From positions 4,216,001-4,280,000 of the forward strand of contig NZ_CP038228.1 of NCBI RefSeq assembly GCF_006838285.1: 64,000 nt of DNA, read 5' to 3'. Within the stretch, counting starts at the first letter, position 1; every line of letters begins with the position of its first letter. Both the position numbers and the translations under genes were made by a program. This DNA is from Xanthomonas translucens pv. cerealis. Its GTDB lineage: Bacteria; Pseudomonadota; Gammaproteobacteria; Xanthomonadales; Xanthomonadaceae. Shown piece after piece: positions 16,478-26,117 of this stretch. The notes under the pieces are model-generated. The model saw only the letters and a program-made list of their open reading frames with translations. It had not been told where the DNA came from and ran no database searches.

Positions 16478-17293
16478 TCAACGCACCGTGCCGCCGTCGC
16501 GCTTGCGCCCGGAGAACAGCTTGCCGATCCCGCTGGCCAGCGCCATCACCCCTAGCGCCAGCAGCTTCCAGGCCTTGGCCAGCACCAGGCCGAGCTTGGC
16601 GAACAGGCCGGCCTTGGCCGCCAGGCCGCCGCCGATCAAGGTCGCCAGGCCATAGCTGGCGATCTTGTCGGTGGACGGGTTGTGGTCGGCATAGCGCGCG
16701 CCGCTGTCGAATTCGGCCATCGGCAGCAGCTGCTGCATGCCTGCGCGCACTCGCGGCAGTGCGTCCATGCCGGTGATGGCGTTGAGGCTCAGGTAGCCGT
16801 GGCGGCCGAGCACGCGGATGTCGTAGTTGAGGGTGTGGCCTGGGTTGCCCTGAAACGCCAGCTCGCGTGCCCAGTACAGCTTCTTGGTCGCGGCGTCGTA
16901 GCGCGGCGGCACCGCCCAGCCGACCAGCTCCACGCTTTCGTAGCCGGCTTCCTTGCGCGGCGTGTTCTCCTCGCGGGTCTCCTTCTGCTTGTCCGCGAGC
17001 ATGTCCTTGTAATCGATGTTGCTGGCGTCCTCGTCGGACACGTAGCCGTCATCGGCATAGGTGACCACCACCGCCCAGCTGCCCTTTTCGTCCAGCGCAG
17101 GCTGGCGCGGCACGATCATGCCCAGCACGCTGTCGTCGGGCGGGTTGCCCCAGTAAGATTCCAGGACCTGGCGCGCGTCGTCCTTGCCCAGATAGCGGAA
17201 GTCGTGGTTCAGGTCGAAATGCACCTTGGCCTGCGGCACTTCGATGTGCCCGTCCTGGAAATGCAGCGAGGCGACGAACTGCTCGGCGCTCAT
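16478..17293 (-). pseudogene. DUF2167 membrane protein lacking its 5' end
   Basis: The DUF2167 domain is clear: SAEQFVASLHFQDGHIEVP, DFRYLGKDDARQVLESYWGNPP, VVVTYADDGYVSDEDA, ELVGWAVPPRYD and KLYWARELAF, with a C-terminal hydrophobic region (about the last 60 residues) and a basic tail. Family members carry an N-terminal signal peptide that is absent here. Homology stops near 17,335, where a fragment of the gamma-carbonic-anhydrase gene begins instead. The first in-frame ATG (17293) gives 271 residues with no export signal, so the product, if made, would be mislocalised. I call it truncated by rearrangement. Confidence 0.75.
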
Positions 17294-17335
17294 GCCGTCC
17301 TTGCCGTGCGCTTCTCCTCGCGCTCGCCCACGAGG

Positions 17336-17575
17336 CATGCGCCCATGCCGATCAGGCACAGGTCCTCGATGGTGCAGGCGTGGAGAATGGTGCCGTCCTG
17401 GATGTTGCTGCGCGCGCCGATGCGCACGTGGTTGACGTCGCCGCGGATCACCGCGCCCGGCCACACCGACACGTCCTCGTCCAGTACCACGTCGCCGATT
17501 AATCGTGCAGGCCGGATCCACGTAGGCGCGTGCGCCGAGTTGGGGTGACTTGTCGAGGAATGGGCGGATCGGGGC
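17336..17575 (-). pseudogene. Partial second copy of the gamma-carbonic-anhydrase-like gene
   Basis: Reads EDVSVWPGAVIRGDVNHVR and CTIEDLCLIGMGAC, almost identical to the intact gene at 19448-19999, but only its 5' half. The copy lacks 87 bp (29 codons) compared with the intact gene, exactly the segment between two 18-bp direct repeats (19714-19731 and 19801-19818). The start codon and the region after PACT have also drifted (an in-frame stop replaces LIGD). It abuts the broken end of the DUF2167 gene. Confidence 0.85.
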
Positions 17576-17838
17576 TATGGCGGTCCGCGACGATGGCGGT
17601 CAAGGGCCGTCGCGGCAGGCGATGCTAGCCTGCGTGCCGATCCGGCCGCTGCCGAGCAGGCACGCGCAGGCAGATGCCAGCGTACCGATGCGGAGCGTGG
17701 GCATGCGCGTTTTTCTCGCGCATCGGGGTGGGTCACGCGATACGTCTACGGTAAATGCAAAGCAGTGCATTGCATCGGGTCAGGCAGGCGCGGTAGCGTC
17801 CGGCCACTGTCTTTCCCCTTTCATGCAGGAATTTCGTC

Positions 17839-19137
17839 ATGCCGCATGCTGCTGTACCAGGCTCCCTCATGCAGGACCGCATGGGTGGCTTCCAATGGAT
17901 GGCCGTCGGGATTTGCGTGGTGTTGACCATGCTCGACGGCTTCGACGTGATGGTGATGGCATTCACTGCATCGCACGTGTCCGACGAGTGGCAGTTGTCC
18001 GGCAAGCTCCTGGGCGGGTTGCTCAGTGCCGGTTTGATCGGCATGGCGGTGGGCTCGTTGTGTGTGGCGCCCCTGGCCGATCGTTGGGGGCGGCGGCGCC
18101 TGATCCTGGGTTGCCTGGCGATTCTCACCGTGGCCATGGGAGCCTCGGCGATGGCGCAGAATGTGCAGCAGCTTTGGATCTCGCGGGCGTTCACCGGCCT
18201 CGGCATCGGCGCGATGTTTCCCAGCATCGGGGCGATCACCGCCGAATACGCCAGCGCCAGGTGGCGCAGCGCGGCGGTGGTGCTGCAGACCACCGGCTAT
18301 CCGATCGGCGCCGCGCTCGGCGGCGTGATCGCCGGCTTGCTACTCGAGCGCTGGCACCTGCACTGGCACGCGGTATTTCTGTTCGGTGCGGGGTGTTCGC
18401 TGCTGTGCATGCCGCTGGTGCTGGCGTGTTTGCCCGAGTCGCTGGATTTCCTGGTCAGCCAGCGCCCGAGCAACGCGCTGGCCCAGCTCAACGCGACGTT
18501 GCTGCGCATGCGGCATGCGCCCTTACCGGAGTTGCCGCCGCGCGATGCCGTTCCACGCCAGGGTTATGCCGTGCTGTTCGTCGGTGCGATGCGCCGACGT
18601 TCGCTGTTGCTCGCACTGGCGTTCTTCTTGCACATGTTCGCATTCTTTTTTGTCCTGAGTTGGACACCCAAGTTACTGATCGCGGCCGGTATGTCGGCGC
18701 AGCAGGGGATCACCGGCGGGACCTTGCTCAACCTGGGCGGTATCGTCGGTGGCGGTGTGTTCAGTTGGCTGGCGGTGCGCTGGTCCTTGCGTTGGTCGAC
18801 GCTGGCGATGTTCCTGCTGGGGGCGTTGGCGATGCTGGCTTTCAGCGCTTACAGCACGCACCTTGCGTCGGCCTTCGCGATTGCCCTGGTCATCGGTGCT
18901 GCGGTGTTCGCGGCGATGTCCGGGCTTTACGCGACCGCACCGGTGGTATTCGATGCGTCGATCCGCAGCACCGGCCTGGGCTGGGCGATCGGCATCGGCC
19001 GCATCGGCGCGATCCTGTCGCCACCGACAGTGGGGTGGCTGCTGGACGGCGGCTGGTCGCCCCAGCACCTGTATCTGCTGTGCACGGTGCCGTTGCTCCT
19101 GGCGGCGGTAGCGCTGCTGGCCCTGCGCACGCGTTGA
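17839..19137 (+). CDS. MFS transporter, AAHS-like (organic/aromatic acid) family
   Basis: 432 residues with 12 predicted membrane segments. Helix 1 has LTMLDGFDVMVMAF, the D-G-x-D pattern of aromatic-acid:H+ symporters (PcaK, BenK, MhpT). The loop 2-3 motif is PLADRWGRRRLIL and helix 4-5 has GLGIGAMFPSIGAI. Such carriers import benzoate-type acids or other small organic acids with protons. No catabolic genes surround it: it lies between the duplicated gamma-CA fragment and other gene scraps, so it may have arrived with the rearrangement. The substrate is inferred from the motif only. Confidence 0.85.
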   Translation: MPHAAVPGSLMQDRMGGFQWMAVGICVVLTMLDGFDVMVMAFTASHVSDEWQLSGKLLGGLLSAGLIGMAVGSLCVAPLADRWGRRRLILGCLAILTVAMGASAMAQNVQQLWISRAFTGLGIGAMFPSIGAITAEYASARWRSAAVVLQTTGYPIGAALGGVIAGLLLERWHLHWHAVFLFGAGCSLLCMPLVLACLPESLDFLVSQRPSNALAQLNATLLRMRHAPLPELPPRDAVPRQGYAVLFVGAMRRRSLLLALAFFLHMFAFFFVLSWTPKLLIAAGMSAQQGITGGTLLNLGGIVGGGVFSWLAVRWSLRWSTLAMFLLGALAMLAFSAYSTHLASAFAIALVIGAAVFAAMSGLYATAPVVFDASIRSTGLGWAIGIGRIGAILSPPTVGWLLDGGWSPQHLYLLCTVPLLLAAVALLALRTR

Positions 19138-19157
19138 GCCGCGCGCTGCGCGCCGCG

Positions 19158-19290
19158 CATGGGGGATCGGCAGATGCATCTTGAACCCGAGCGGACCGGT
19201 GTCCTGCATCGTCCCCACCGTCAGCTGCCAGGCGATGTGCCGGGACTTCAGGTCGATCGCGCTGAGGGTGGCCAATGGCGGCACCTGACC
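19158..19290 (-). pseudogene. Scrap of a PQQ-dependent glucose-type dehydrogenase gene
   Basis: Minus strand reads PPLATLSAIDLKSRHIAW and GTMQDTGPLGFKMHLPIP, the C-terminal repeat region of membrane-bound quinoprotein glucose dehydrogenases (PPFGTLSAIDLKT..., DTGPLG...). About 40 residues remain, with no flanking domains. The opposite strand at 19298-19425 ends in another short open stretch (KTRFFFTVPRARQRYRLDAG) that I could not assign. Confidence 0.65.
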
Positions 19291-19447
19291 AGCGCCGACA
19301 AGACGCGGTTCTTCTTCACCGTACCGCGCGCCCGTCAGCGGTACCGCCTCGACGCCGGTGTCGATCGCTTCGGCGAGGCGCCGCGCCCGATCGGCCGCGC
19401 GGTGCTGGCGTTGGCGGCGCAGTAGCGGTGCCGGCGTGCCGCGCCGC

Positions 19448-19999
19448 CTACGGCGGCGACGCAGCGGCCGCGGCCAGGTAGCGATCCTTCAGGCGCACGT
19501 AGTGCTGCGCCGAGTAGTGCAGGCTCTCGATCTCCCTGTCGCTGAGCATGCGTGCCTTGCGGGCGGGATTGCCCAGCCAAAGCTCGCCTTCGCCGACGGT
19601 CTTGCCGGGGCCGACCACCGCGCCGGCGCCGACGAAGCCGTACTTCTTCACCGTGGCCCCGTCCAGGATGCACGCGCCCATGCCGATCAGGCACAGGTCC
19701 TCGATGGTGCAGGCGTGGATGATGGTGCCGTGGCCGACGGTCACGTCCGCGCCGATCAGGGTCGGGTAGCCGGCCGCGTTGAACGGGCTGTGGTGGCTGA
19801 CGTGGATGATGGTGCCGTCCTGGATGTTGCTGCGCGCGCCGATGCGCACGTGGTTGACGTCGCCGCGGATCACCGCGCCCGGCCACACCGACACGTCCTC
19901 GCCCAGTACCACGTCGCCGATGAGGGTGCAGGCCGGATCCACGTAGACGCGTGCGCCCAGCTGCGGCGCCTTGTCCAGGAACGGACGGATCGGGTTCAC
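19448..19999 (-). CDS. Gamma-carbonic anhydrase-like hexapeptide-repeat protein
   Basis: 183 residues. Left-handed beta-helix repeats run through the protein (DVSVWPGAVIRGDVNHVRIG, NIQDGTIIHVSHHSPFNAAG, VGHGTIIHACTIED). The three zinc-ligand histidines of the gamma-CA family fit H in IIHVSHH, H in VGHG and H in IIHAC. The GTG at 19999 (VNPIRPFLDKAP) is chosen because it matches the family N-terminus; the upstream open frame has no sequence support. Family members such as YrdA have weak or no proven CA activity. A partial copy lies at 17336-17575. Confidence 0.9.
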   Translation of the reverse strand: MNPIRPFLDKAPQLGARVYVDPACTLIGDVVLGEDVSVWPGAVIRGDVNHVRIGARSNIQDGTIIHVSHHSPFNAAGYPTLIGADVTVGHGTIIHACTIEDLCLIGMGACILDGATVKKYGFVGAGAVVGPGKTVGEGELWLGNPARKARMLSDREIESLHYSAQHYVRLKDRYLAAAAASPP

Positions 20000-20289
20000 G
20001 GCATTCTCCGAGGGAGTGGCGGGGGGCAGCGGACTGCGGCGCGGCTGTCGATGATAGCGCCTGGCTGCGAAGCGCTTCGGGCGCATGGCGGGGGCCGGGG
20101 AGGTGCCCGCACTGGCGCGGTTGATAAGGCGGGGGCGTCGTGCGCGCAGGCGCGGCACGCTTGCCCACAGGCCAGGGGCAAGCGCGATGCAGGCCAGGGC
20201 ATCGCCGTCGGGCCGGGCCAGGATACCGCGCGCCGCATCGGCGGTCGCGGACCGGCGAGCCCGTCGCGCGAGCTCGCCGTAGGCGTTTG

Positions 20290-20385
20290 CTACTTCTTCT
20301 TTTCTTTCTTGGCCGCGCGCTTTTCCTTCAGCGTCTTGGTCGGCTGCTTCTTGTCGCTCTTCTTCTGATCCAAGCCCTTGCTCAT
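20290..20385 (-). CDS. Small lysine-rich protein (31 aa)
   Basis: ATG at 20385 behind GAGGGTGTC. The product is MSKGLDQKKSDKKQPTK followed by TLKEKRAAKKEKKK, nearly half lysine and with no hydrophobic segment. Short lysine-rich proteins with the same TLKEKRAAKK ending are found across proteobacteria. Probably nucleic-acid or ribosome associated, which is inferred from charge only. Confidence 0.7.
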   Translation of the reverse strand: MSKGLDQKKSDKKQPTKTLKEKRAAKKEKKK

Positions 20386-20553
20386 GACACCCTCTGGACG
20401 ATTGCACGATGGATTGCCGGCTGCGGCCGCCGGGGCGGCGATCGCGGCGACTACTTTACTCCGCTTGCGGCCGGCCCTGCCGCCGTTGTCGCCCGGCATG
20501 CACCCACGGTTGGGTCATAATCCGGTTTTCCCCTTCAAGGTCCCCCGCGTCCG

Positions 20554-21411
20554 ATGAAAACCCCCCAGGGCCTGCAGCCGCTGATCGAGGACGGCGTCAT
20601 CGACAGCGTGCTGCGTCCGCTCAAGAGTGGCAAGGAGGCCGCCGTGTACGTGGTCCAGGCCGGCGATGACGTATTGTGCGCCAAGGTCTACAAGGACATG
20701 GCGCAGCGCAGCTTCCAGGCCCGCGTGCAGTACCAGGAGGGCCGCAAGGTGCGCGGCAGCCGCCAGGCGCGGGCGATGGGCAAGGCGACCAAGTTCGGCC
20801 GCCGCGAGCAGGAGGCCGCGTGGAAGGACACCGAGGCCAACACCCTGTACCAGCTGGTGGATGCCGGCGTGCACGTGCCGCAGCCGCGCGGCTACTTCCA
20901 CGGCGTGCTGCTGATGGACCTGGTCACCGATGCCGACGGGCAGAGCGCGCCGCGGCTGGGCGAAGTGGAGCTGGAGCCGGAGCAGGCGCGCGCGTTCCAT
21001 ACGCAGCTGATCGGCGACGTGGTGAAGATGCTGTGCCTGGGCCTGGTGCATGGCGACCTGTCCGAATACAACGTGCTGGTCGCCACCGCCGGTCCGGTGG
21101 TGATCGATTTCCCGCAGGTGGTCAGCGCCGCCGGCAACAATGCCGCGCGCGACATGCTGCTGCGCGACGTGCACAACCTGCGCGACTGCCTGGGCCGCGC
21201 CGCGCCCGAACTCAACGACACCCACTATGGCGAGGAGATGTGGGCGCTATACGAGCAGGGTGAGCTGCGCCCGGACAGTGCGCTCAGCGGCCGCTTCGTG
21301 TTCGACACCCACCGCGCCGACGTACGCGCCGTGCGCGATTCGATCGAGGATGCGCGGCAGGAAGCGATCATTCGCCAGCAGGGCCGCGAGGCCGCCGCCG
21401 ACGAGGATTGA
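20554..21411 (+). CDS. RIO-type serine/threonine kinase
   Basis: 285 residues. The kinase core is complete: nucleotide-binding region PLKSGKEAAVYVVQAG with the lysine in LCAKVYKD, the RIO-specific flexible loop (about residues 55-90, basic), the hinge VLLMDLVTD, the catalytic loop LVHGDLSEYNVLV and the metal-binding VIDFPQVV. RIO1 kinases act in ribosome maturation in eukaryotes and archaea. The bacterial branch (PA4780-like) is functional as a kinase but its targets are unknown. Single gene with its own SD. Confidence 0.92.
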   Translation: MKTPQGLQPLIEDGVIDSVLRPLKSGKEAAVYVVQAGDDVLCAKVYKDMAQRSFQARVQYQEGRKVRGSRQARAMGKATKFGRREQEAAWKDTEANTLYQLVDAGVHVPQPRGYFHGVLLMDLVTDADGQSAPRLGEVELEPEQARAFHTQLIGDVVKMLCLGLVHGDLSEYNVLVATAGPVVIDFPQVVSAAGNNAARDMLLRDVHNLRDCLGRAAPELNDTHYGEEMWALYEQGELRPDSALSGRFVFDTHRADVRAVRDSIEDARQEAIIRQQGREAAADED

Positions 21412-21797
21412 GCGCGGCGGCAGTGCCTCCTGCGGCCTGCCGAACACGCACCCAGCGCCGCGCCGCCGATCGCATCGGCGGCGCCACTGCCGCGGCCTGC
21501 AGCTCTGGCCATCGTCGTCACCGCTTGCCGCGGCCACGCAGTGAGCGCGGCTGTGGCGTGACGTGGCGCCGTCACGCGCTCGGCAAACGCGCGCGATCGC
21601 GCAGCGCAAACGGCAATATGCGTATCCCGATGCGATACCAAGGTATCGCCCGCAATACCAATCTTTCGCCAATCTTTCTGCGCGCACACGCAAGTTGAAG
21701 TGGCAGCTGACTGCCGTTTTCGTCGCGCTGTATTGCTGGAATACATTTCGTGTAGCGTTGCGCGCTTCGATCTCCCCACCCCCACGATTTCTCGCTT
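21412..21797. other. Upstream region of the RND operon with a palindrome
   Basis: No gene recognised. The base composition drops in GC towards the operon. A near-perfect palindrome, GCGATACC-AA-GGTATCGC, lies at 21632-21649, about 150 bp before the adaptor gene. It is a plausible repressor operator, but no regulator gene adjoins. Confidence 0.4.
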
Positions 21798-22982
21798 ATG
21801 TTCGACGCCTTCGCCGCGCCTCGTTGTTTCATTTTCTGTGGATCCGTTGTTGCGCTGGCGATGGCGGCGGGGTGTTCGTCCACTGCGCAACCGCCGCCGC
21901 CGATCAAGGTCGGCACCCTGACGGTGACCGCGCAGACCATGCCGGTGGAGCAGGCCTTGCCCGGCCGCACCGTCGCCTTCGAGGTCTCCGACGTGCGCCC
22001 GCAGGTCAATGGCCTGGTGCGCAAGCGGCTGTTCACCGAAGGCCAGGACGTGGTGGCCGGACAGGTGCTCTACCAGATCGATCCTGCGCCGTACCAGGCC
22101 GCCTACGACAGCGCCCGCGGGCAACTCGCGCAGGCCCAGGCCGCGGCGCTCGCGGCGCGGCCCAAGGCCGAGCGCTACCGCACCCTGGTCGAGCAGGACG
22201 CGGCCAGCAAACAGGATGCCGACGATGCGCAGGCCGCCTTGAAGGAAGCCGAAGCCAACGTGGTGGCGACGCAGGCAGCGTTGCGGGCGGCGCGCATCAA
22301 TCTCGACTACACCCGCGTGCTGGCGCCGATCTCCGGCACCATCGGCAGCTCGGCCTACAGCGCCGGCGCGCTGGTGACCGCGCAACAGGACGCGGCGCTG
22401 ACCAGGATCCAGCGCCTGGACCCGATCTACCTGGACGTGAGCCAGTCCAGCACGCAGCTGCTGGCGCTGCGCGAGCAACTCGACGCCGGCCGCATCAAGG
22501 CCAGCGACGGCAAGGTCGCGGTGCGGGTGCGGCTGGAGGACGGCCGCTTCTATCCGCATCCCGGCACGCTGGAATTCGTCGGCACCTCGGTCGATCCCGG
22601 CACCGGCGGAGTGACCCTGCGCGTGGTCGTGCCCAATCCGCAGCACCTGCTGCTGCCCGGCATGTACCTGCGTGTGCTGCTGCCGTTGGCCAGCGACCCG
22701 GGCGCGATCCTGGTGCCGCAACAGGCGGTGACCCGCGATGCCAAGGGCGAACCGCTGGTGAAGCTGCTCGACGCGCACGACCGGGTGCTGGAGCGGCGCA
22801 TCCGCACCGGCGACACGGTGGGCCACGATTGGGTGGTGCAGTCCGGACTCAAGCCGGGCGAGCGGCTGATCGTGGTCAACGGCAGCCGCGCCGAGATCGG
22901 CAAGCCGGTCGTGCCGTATGCGGTCAGCGCCGCGCAGCTCGAGGCCGCGCCCGCGCTGCCGGGCGACGCCCAGGCCGACTGA
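21798..22982 (+). CDS. RND efflux periplasmic adaptor (MexA/SmeD-like)
   Basis: 394 residues. The signal sequence ends in MAAGC, a lipobox, so the protein is probably lipid-anchored to the inner membrane. Lipoyl halves surround an alpha-hairpin (VRPQVNGLVRKRLFTEGQDV ... PAPYQAAYDSARGQLAQAQ ... INLDYTRVLAPISGTIG), followed by beta-barrel and membrane-proximal domains. It joins the RND pump encoded 9 bp downstream to the outer-membrane channel. No local TetR gene is seen, unlike many acrAB/smeDEF loci. Confidence 0.93.
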   Translation: MFDAFAAPRCFIFCGSVVALAMAAGCSSTAQPPPPIKVGTLTVTAQTMPVEQALPGRTVAFEVSDVRPQVNGLVRKRLFTEGQDVVAGQVLYQIDPAPYQAAYDSARGQLAQAQAAALAARPKAERYRTLVEQDAASKQDADDAQAALKEAEANVVATQAALRAARINLDYTRVLAPISGTIGSSAYSAGALVTAQQDAALTRIQRLDPIYLDVSQSSTQLLALREQLDAGRIKASDGKVAVRVRLEDGRFYPHPGTLEFVGTSVDPGTGGVTLRVVVPNPQHLLLPGMYLRVLLPLASDPGAILVPQQAVTRDAKGEPLVKLLDAHDRVLERRIRTGDTVGHDWVVQSGLKPGERLIVVNGSRAEIGKPVVPYAVSAAQLEAAPALPGDAQAD

Positions 22983-22991
22983 GGAGCTGCC

Positions 22992-25900
22992 ATGTCGCGT
23001 TTCTTCGTCAACCACCCGGTGGTGGCCTGGGTCATGGCCATCGTCGTCGTCCTGGTCGGCATGCTGGCCATCCACGCGCTGCCGATCGAGCGCTATCCGC
23101 AGATGGCGCCGCCGACCATCACCGTGCGCGCCGCCTACACCGGCGCCTCGGCGCAGACCGTGGAGAACACCGTCACCCAGCTGATCGAGCAGTCGCAGCA
23201 GAGCCTGGACCACCTGCTGTACATGACCTCGACCAGCGCCTCGGACGGCACCGCGCAGGTCAACCTGGTGTTCGAGACCGGCACCAATGCCGACACCGCG
23301 CAGGTGCAGGTGCAGAACCAGCTGCAGTCGGTGATGTCGGTGCTGCCGCAGGCGGTGCAGCAGAACGGCCTGGTCATCACCAAGTCCAGCGGCTCGCTGT
23401 TCGAGGTGGTGGCGTTCACCTCCGACGACGGCAGCATGGACAACTTCGATGTCGCCAACTACATGGAATCGAACATCGACGACCAGATCAGCCGGGTCAG
23501 CGGCGTGGGCAACATCCAGCCGATGGGCTCGGAGTACGCCATGCGCATCTGGCTGGATCCGGAGAAGCTGCGCAAGTACGCGCTGATGCCCTCGGACGTG
23601 GAGAACGCGCTGCAGGCGCAGAACACCGACGTGTCGGCCGGCGAGATCGGCGGCCAGCCGGCGCTGCGCGGGCAGCGCCTGGATGCGACCGTGACCACGC
23701 GCAGCCGCCTGCACACGCCGGCGCAGTTCGGCGCGATCGTGCTCAAGAGCGGCCCCGGCGGCGCCGCGGTGCACCTGTCCGACGTGGCCAGGATCGGCCT
23801 GGGTCCGGAAACCTACGACAGCATCACCCGTTTCAACGGCAAGCCCTCGGCGTCGCTGGGCATCGAGTTGAACGCCGACGCCAACGCGGTGGAAACGTCA
23901 AAGGCGATCGACGCGCGCCTGCAGGAACTCAAGCAGTACTGGCCGCACGGCTACAGCTACCACATCGCCTTCAGCACCACGCCGTTCGTGACCACCTCGA
24001 TCAAGGAAGTGGTCATCACCCTGATCGAAGCGGTGCTGCTGGTGGTGGCGGTGATGTACCTGTTCCTGCAGAACTGGCGCGCCACGCTGGTCCCGACCAT
24101 CGCGGTGCCGGTGGTGCTGATGGGCACCTTCGGCGTGCTGGCCGCGTTCGGCTACTCGATCAACACCCTGACCATGTTCGCGATGGTGCTGGCGATCGGC
24201 CTGCTGGTGGACGACGCCATCGTGGTGGTGGAAAACGTGGAGCGGGTCATGAGCCAGGAAGGGCTGCCGCCGAAGGAGGCGACGCTGCGCTCGATGCAGC
24301 AGATCGGCGGCGCGCTGGTCGGCATCGTGCTGGTGCTGACCGCGGTGTTCGTGCCGATGGCCTTCTTCAACGGTGTCACCGGGGTGATCTACCGGCAGTT
24401 CTCGATCACCATCGCCGCCTCGATGATCCTGTCGGTGCTGGTGGCGATGAGCCTGACCCCGGCGCTGTGCGTGACCATCCTCAAGCCGCTGCACCATGGC
24501 GAGGCGCCGATCGGCTCGCACGGCCGCCTCGGCCGGTTCTTCGTCTGGTTCAACACCCGCTTCCGCCACCTGACCGAGCGCTACCGTGCGCTGGTCGAGC
24601 GGGTGCTGGGCCGGCGCGCGCTGGGCCTGCTCGCCTACGCGCTGCTGCTGGGCGTCACCGGCGTGCTGCTGTGGCGCCTGCCCGGCGCGTTCCTGCCCGA
24701 CGAGGACGAGGGCATGCTCAACGTACTGGTCAAGCTGCCGGCCGGCTCCACCCTGGAGCAGACCATGGGGGTGACCGACCGCCTGACCAAGGCCGCGCTG
24801 CACGAGCCGGGCGTGCGCTCGGTGCTGTCCTCGGCCGGCTTCAGCGTGACCGGCGCCGGGCAGAACGTCGGCATGGCCTTCGTCCGCCTCAAGGACTGGG
24901 ACGACCGCGAGGACGACGCCGACACCATCGCCGCGCATCTCAACCAGGCCCTGGCCGACATGCCCGACGCGGAGCTGTTCGTGACCTCGCCGCCGGCCAT
25001 CAGCGGCCTCGGCGACGCCTCCGGTTTCACCTTCGAGCTGATGGATTACGAAGGCGCCGGCCACGCCGCCCTGGTGAACGCACGCGACAAGCTGCTGCGC
25101 CTGGCCGGGCGCGATCCCAAGCTGCGCGACGTGCGCTACGCCAGCCTGGAGGACGCGCCGGTCTACGCGGTCAAGATCGACGACGATAAGGCCCAGGCGC
25201 AGGGCGTGGACCCGGGCGACATCAACGCCACGCTCAACAGCGCGCTCGGCGGCGACTTCGTCAACAACTTCATCTACAAGGGCCGCATCAAGAAGGTGTT
25301 CGTGCAGGGCGACGCCGAGGCGCGCATGGCGCCGCAGGATCTGCAGCGCTGGACGGTGCGCAACGCCAGCGGCGACATGGTGCCGATGTCGGCCTTCACC
25401 ACCTCGCACTGGACCAGCGCGCCGGCCGCGCTGGAGCGCTACAACGGCGTGTCGGCGATGGAACTCACCGGCCAGGCGGTGGCCGGCGTCAGCTCCGGTG
25501 CGGCGATGGACGCCATGGCCGAACTGAGCAAGCAGCTACCGCATGGCTTCGGCTATGCGTGGTCGGACATGGCTTACCAGGAGAAGCTGTCGGCCAACCA
25601 GGCGCCGGCGCTGTACGCGATCTCGCTGCTGTTCGTGTTCCTGTGCCTGGTGGCGCTGTACGAAAGCTGGACGATCCCGTTCGCGGTGATGCTGGCGGTG
25701 CCGGTGGGCGTGTTCGGCGCGGCGCTGCTGATGACCGTGCGCGGCCTGCAGAACGACGTGTATTTCCAGGTCGGCCTGCTGACCACGGTCGGCCTGGCGG
25801 CCAAGAACGGCATCCTGATCGTGGAGTTCGCGCGCGAGCTGGAGCTGCGCGGCGAACCCCTGCTGGCTGCCACCCTGCACGCGGTGCAGATGCGCCTGCG

Positions 25901-26117
25901 GCCGATCCTGATGACCTCGCTGGCGTTCCTGCTCGGCGTGCTGCCGCTGGTGTTCAGTCACGGTGCCGGCTCGGCGGCGCGTCATTCGCTGGGTACCGGC
26001 GTCACTGGAGGCACGCTGGCGTCGATCACCCTGGGGCTGTTCTTCGTGCCCTTGTTCTACGTGATCGTGCGCAGCGTGTTCCCCGGCAGCAAGCCGCCGC
26101 TGGAGGCCACGCCATGA
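22992..26117 (+). CDS. RND multidrug efflux inner-membrane transporter (AcrB/SmeE-like, HAE1)
   Basis: 1041 residues, the usual length. It has 12 membrane helices and two large periplasmic loops. The proton-relay aspartate pair lies in helix 4 (LAIGLLVDDAIVVVENVER), and the lysine partner is in GLAAKNGILIVEFA in helix 10. The start SRFFVNHPVVAWVMAIVVV and SQQSLDHLLYMTSTSASDGT are typical of HAE1 pumps. Drives drug export by proton antiport as a trimer with the adaptor upstream and the channel downstream; its stop overlaps the next start (ATGA). Confidence 0.95.
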   Translation: MSRFFVNHPVVAWVMAIVVVLVGMLAIHALPIERYPQMAPPTITVRAAYTGASAQTVENTVTQLIEQSQQSLDHLLYMTSTSASDGTAQVNLVFETGTNADTAQVQVQNQLQSVMSVLPQAVQQNGLVITKSSGSLFEVVAFTSDDGSMDNFDVANYMESNIDDQISRVSGVGNIQPMGSEYAMRIWLDPEKLRKYALMPSDVENALQAQNTDVSAGEIGGQPALRGQRLDATVTTRSRLHTPAQFGAIVLKSGPGGAAVHLSDVARIGLGPETYDSITRFNGKPSASLGIELNADANAVETSKAIDARLQELKQYWPHGYSYHIAFSTTPFVTTSIKEVVITLIEAVLLVVAVMYLFLQNWRATLVPTIAVPVVLMGTFGVLAAFGYSINTLTMFAMVLAIGLLVDDAIVVVENVERVMSQEGLPPKEATLRSMQQIGGALVGIVLVLTAVFVPMAFFNGVTGVIYRQFSITIAASMILSVLVAMSLTPALCVTILKPLHHGEAPIGSHGRLGRFFVWFNTRFRHLTERYRALVERVLGRRALGLLAYALLLGVTGVLLWRLPGAFLPDEDEGMLNVLVKLPAGSTLEQTMGVTDRLTKAALHEPGVRSVLSSAGFSVTGAGQNVGMAFVRLKDWDDREDDADTIAAHLNQALADMPDAELFVTSPPAISGLGDASGFTFELMDYEGAGHAALVNARDKLLRLAGRDPKLRDVRYASLEDAPVYAVKIDDDKAQAQGVDPGDINATLNSALGGDFVNNFIYKGRIKKVFVQGDAEARMAPQDLQRWTVRNASGDMVPMSAFTTSHWTSAPAALERYNGVSAMELTGQAVAGVSSGAAMDAMAELSKQLPHGFGYAWSDMAYQEKLSANQAPALYAISLLFVFLCLVALYESWTIPFAVMLAVPVGVFGAALLMTVRGLQNDVYFQVGLLTTVGLAAKNGILIVEFARELELRGEPLLAATLHAVQMRLRPILMTSLAFLLGVLPLVFSHGAGSAARHSLGTGVTGGTLASITLGLFFVPLFYVIVRSVFPGSKPPLEATP

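Noticed and set aside
17294..17521. Extended N-terminus of the DUF2167 protein
   Set aside because: It is the gamma-CA fragment read in a wrong frame (Arg-rich), not DUF2167 sequence.
21225..23774. 849-codon minus-strand frame opposite the RIO kinase and RND genes
   Set aside because: Composition-driven antisense frame (long His/Arg/Leu/Gly runs) over genes with unambiguous function.
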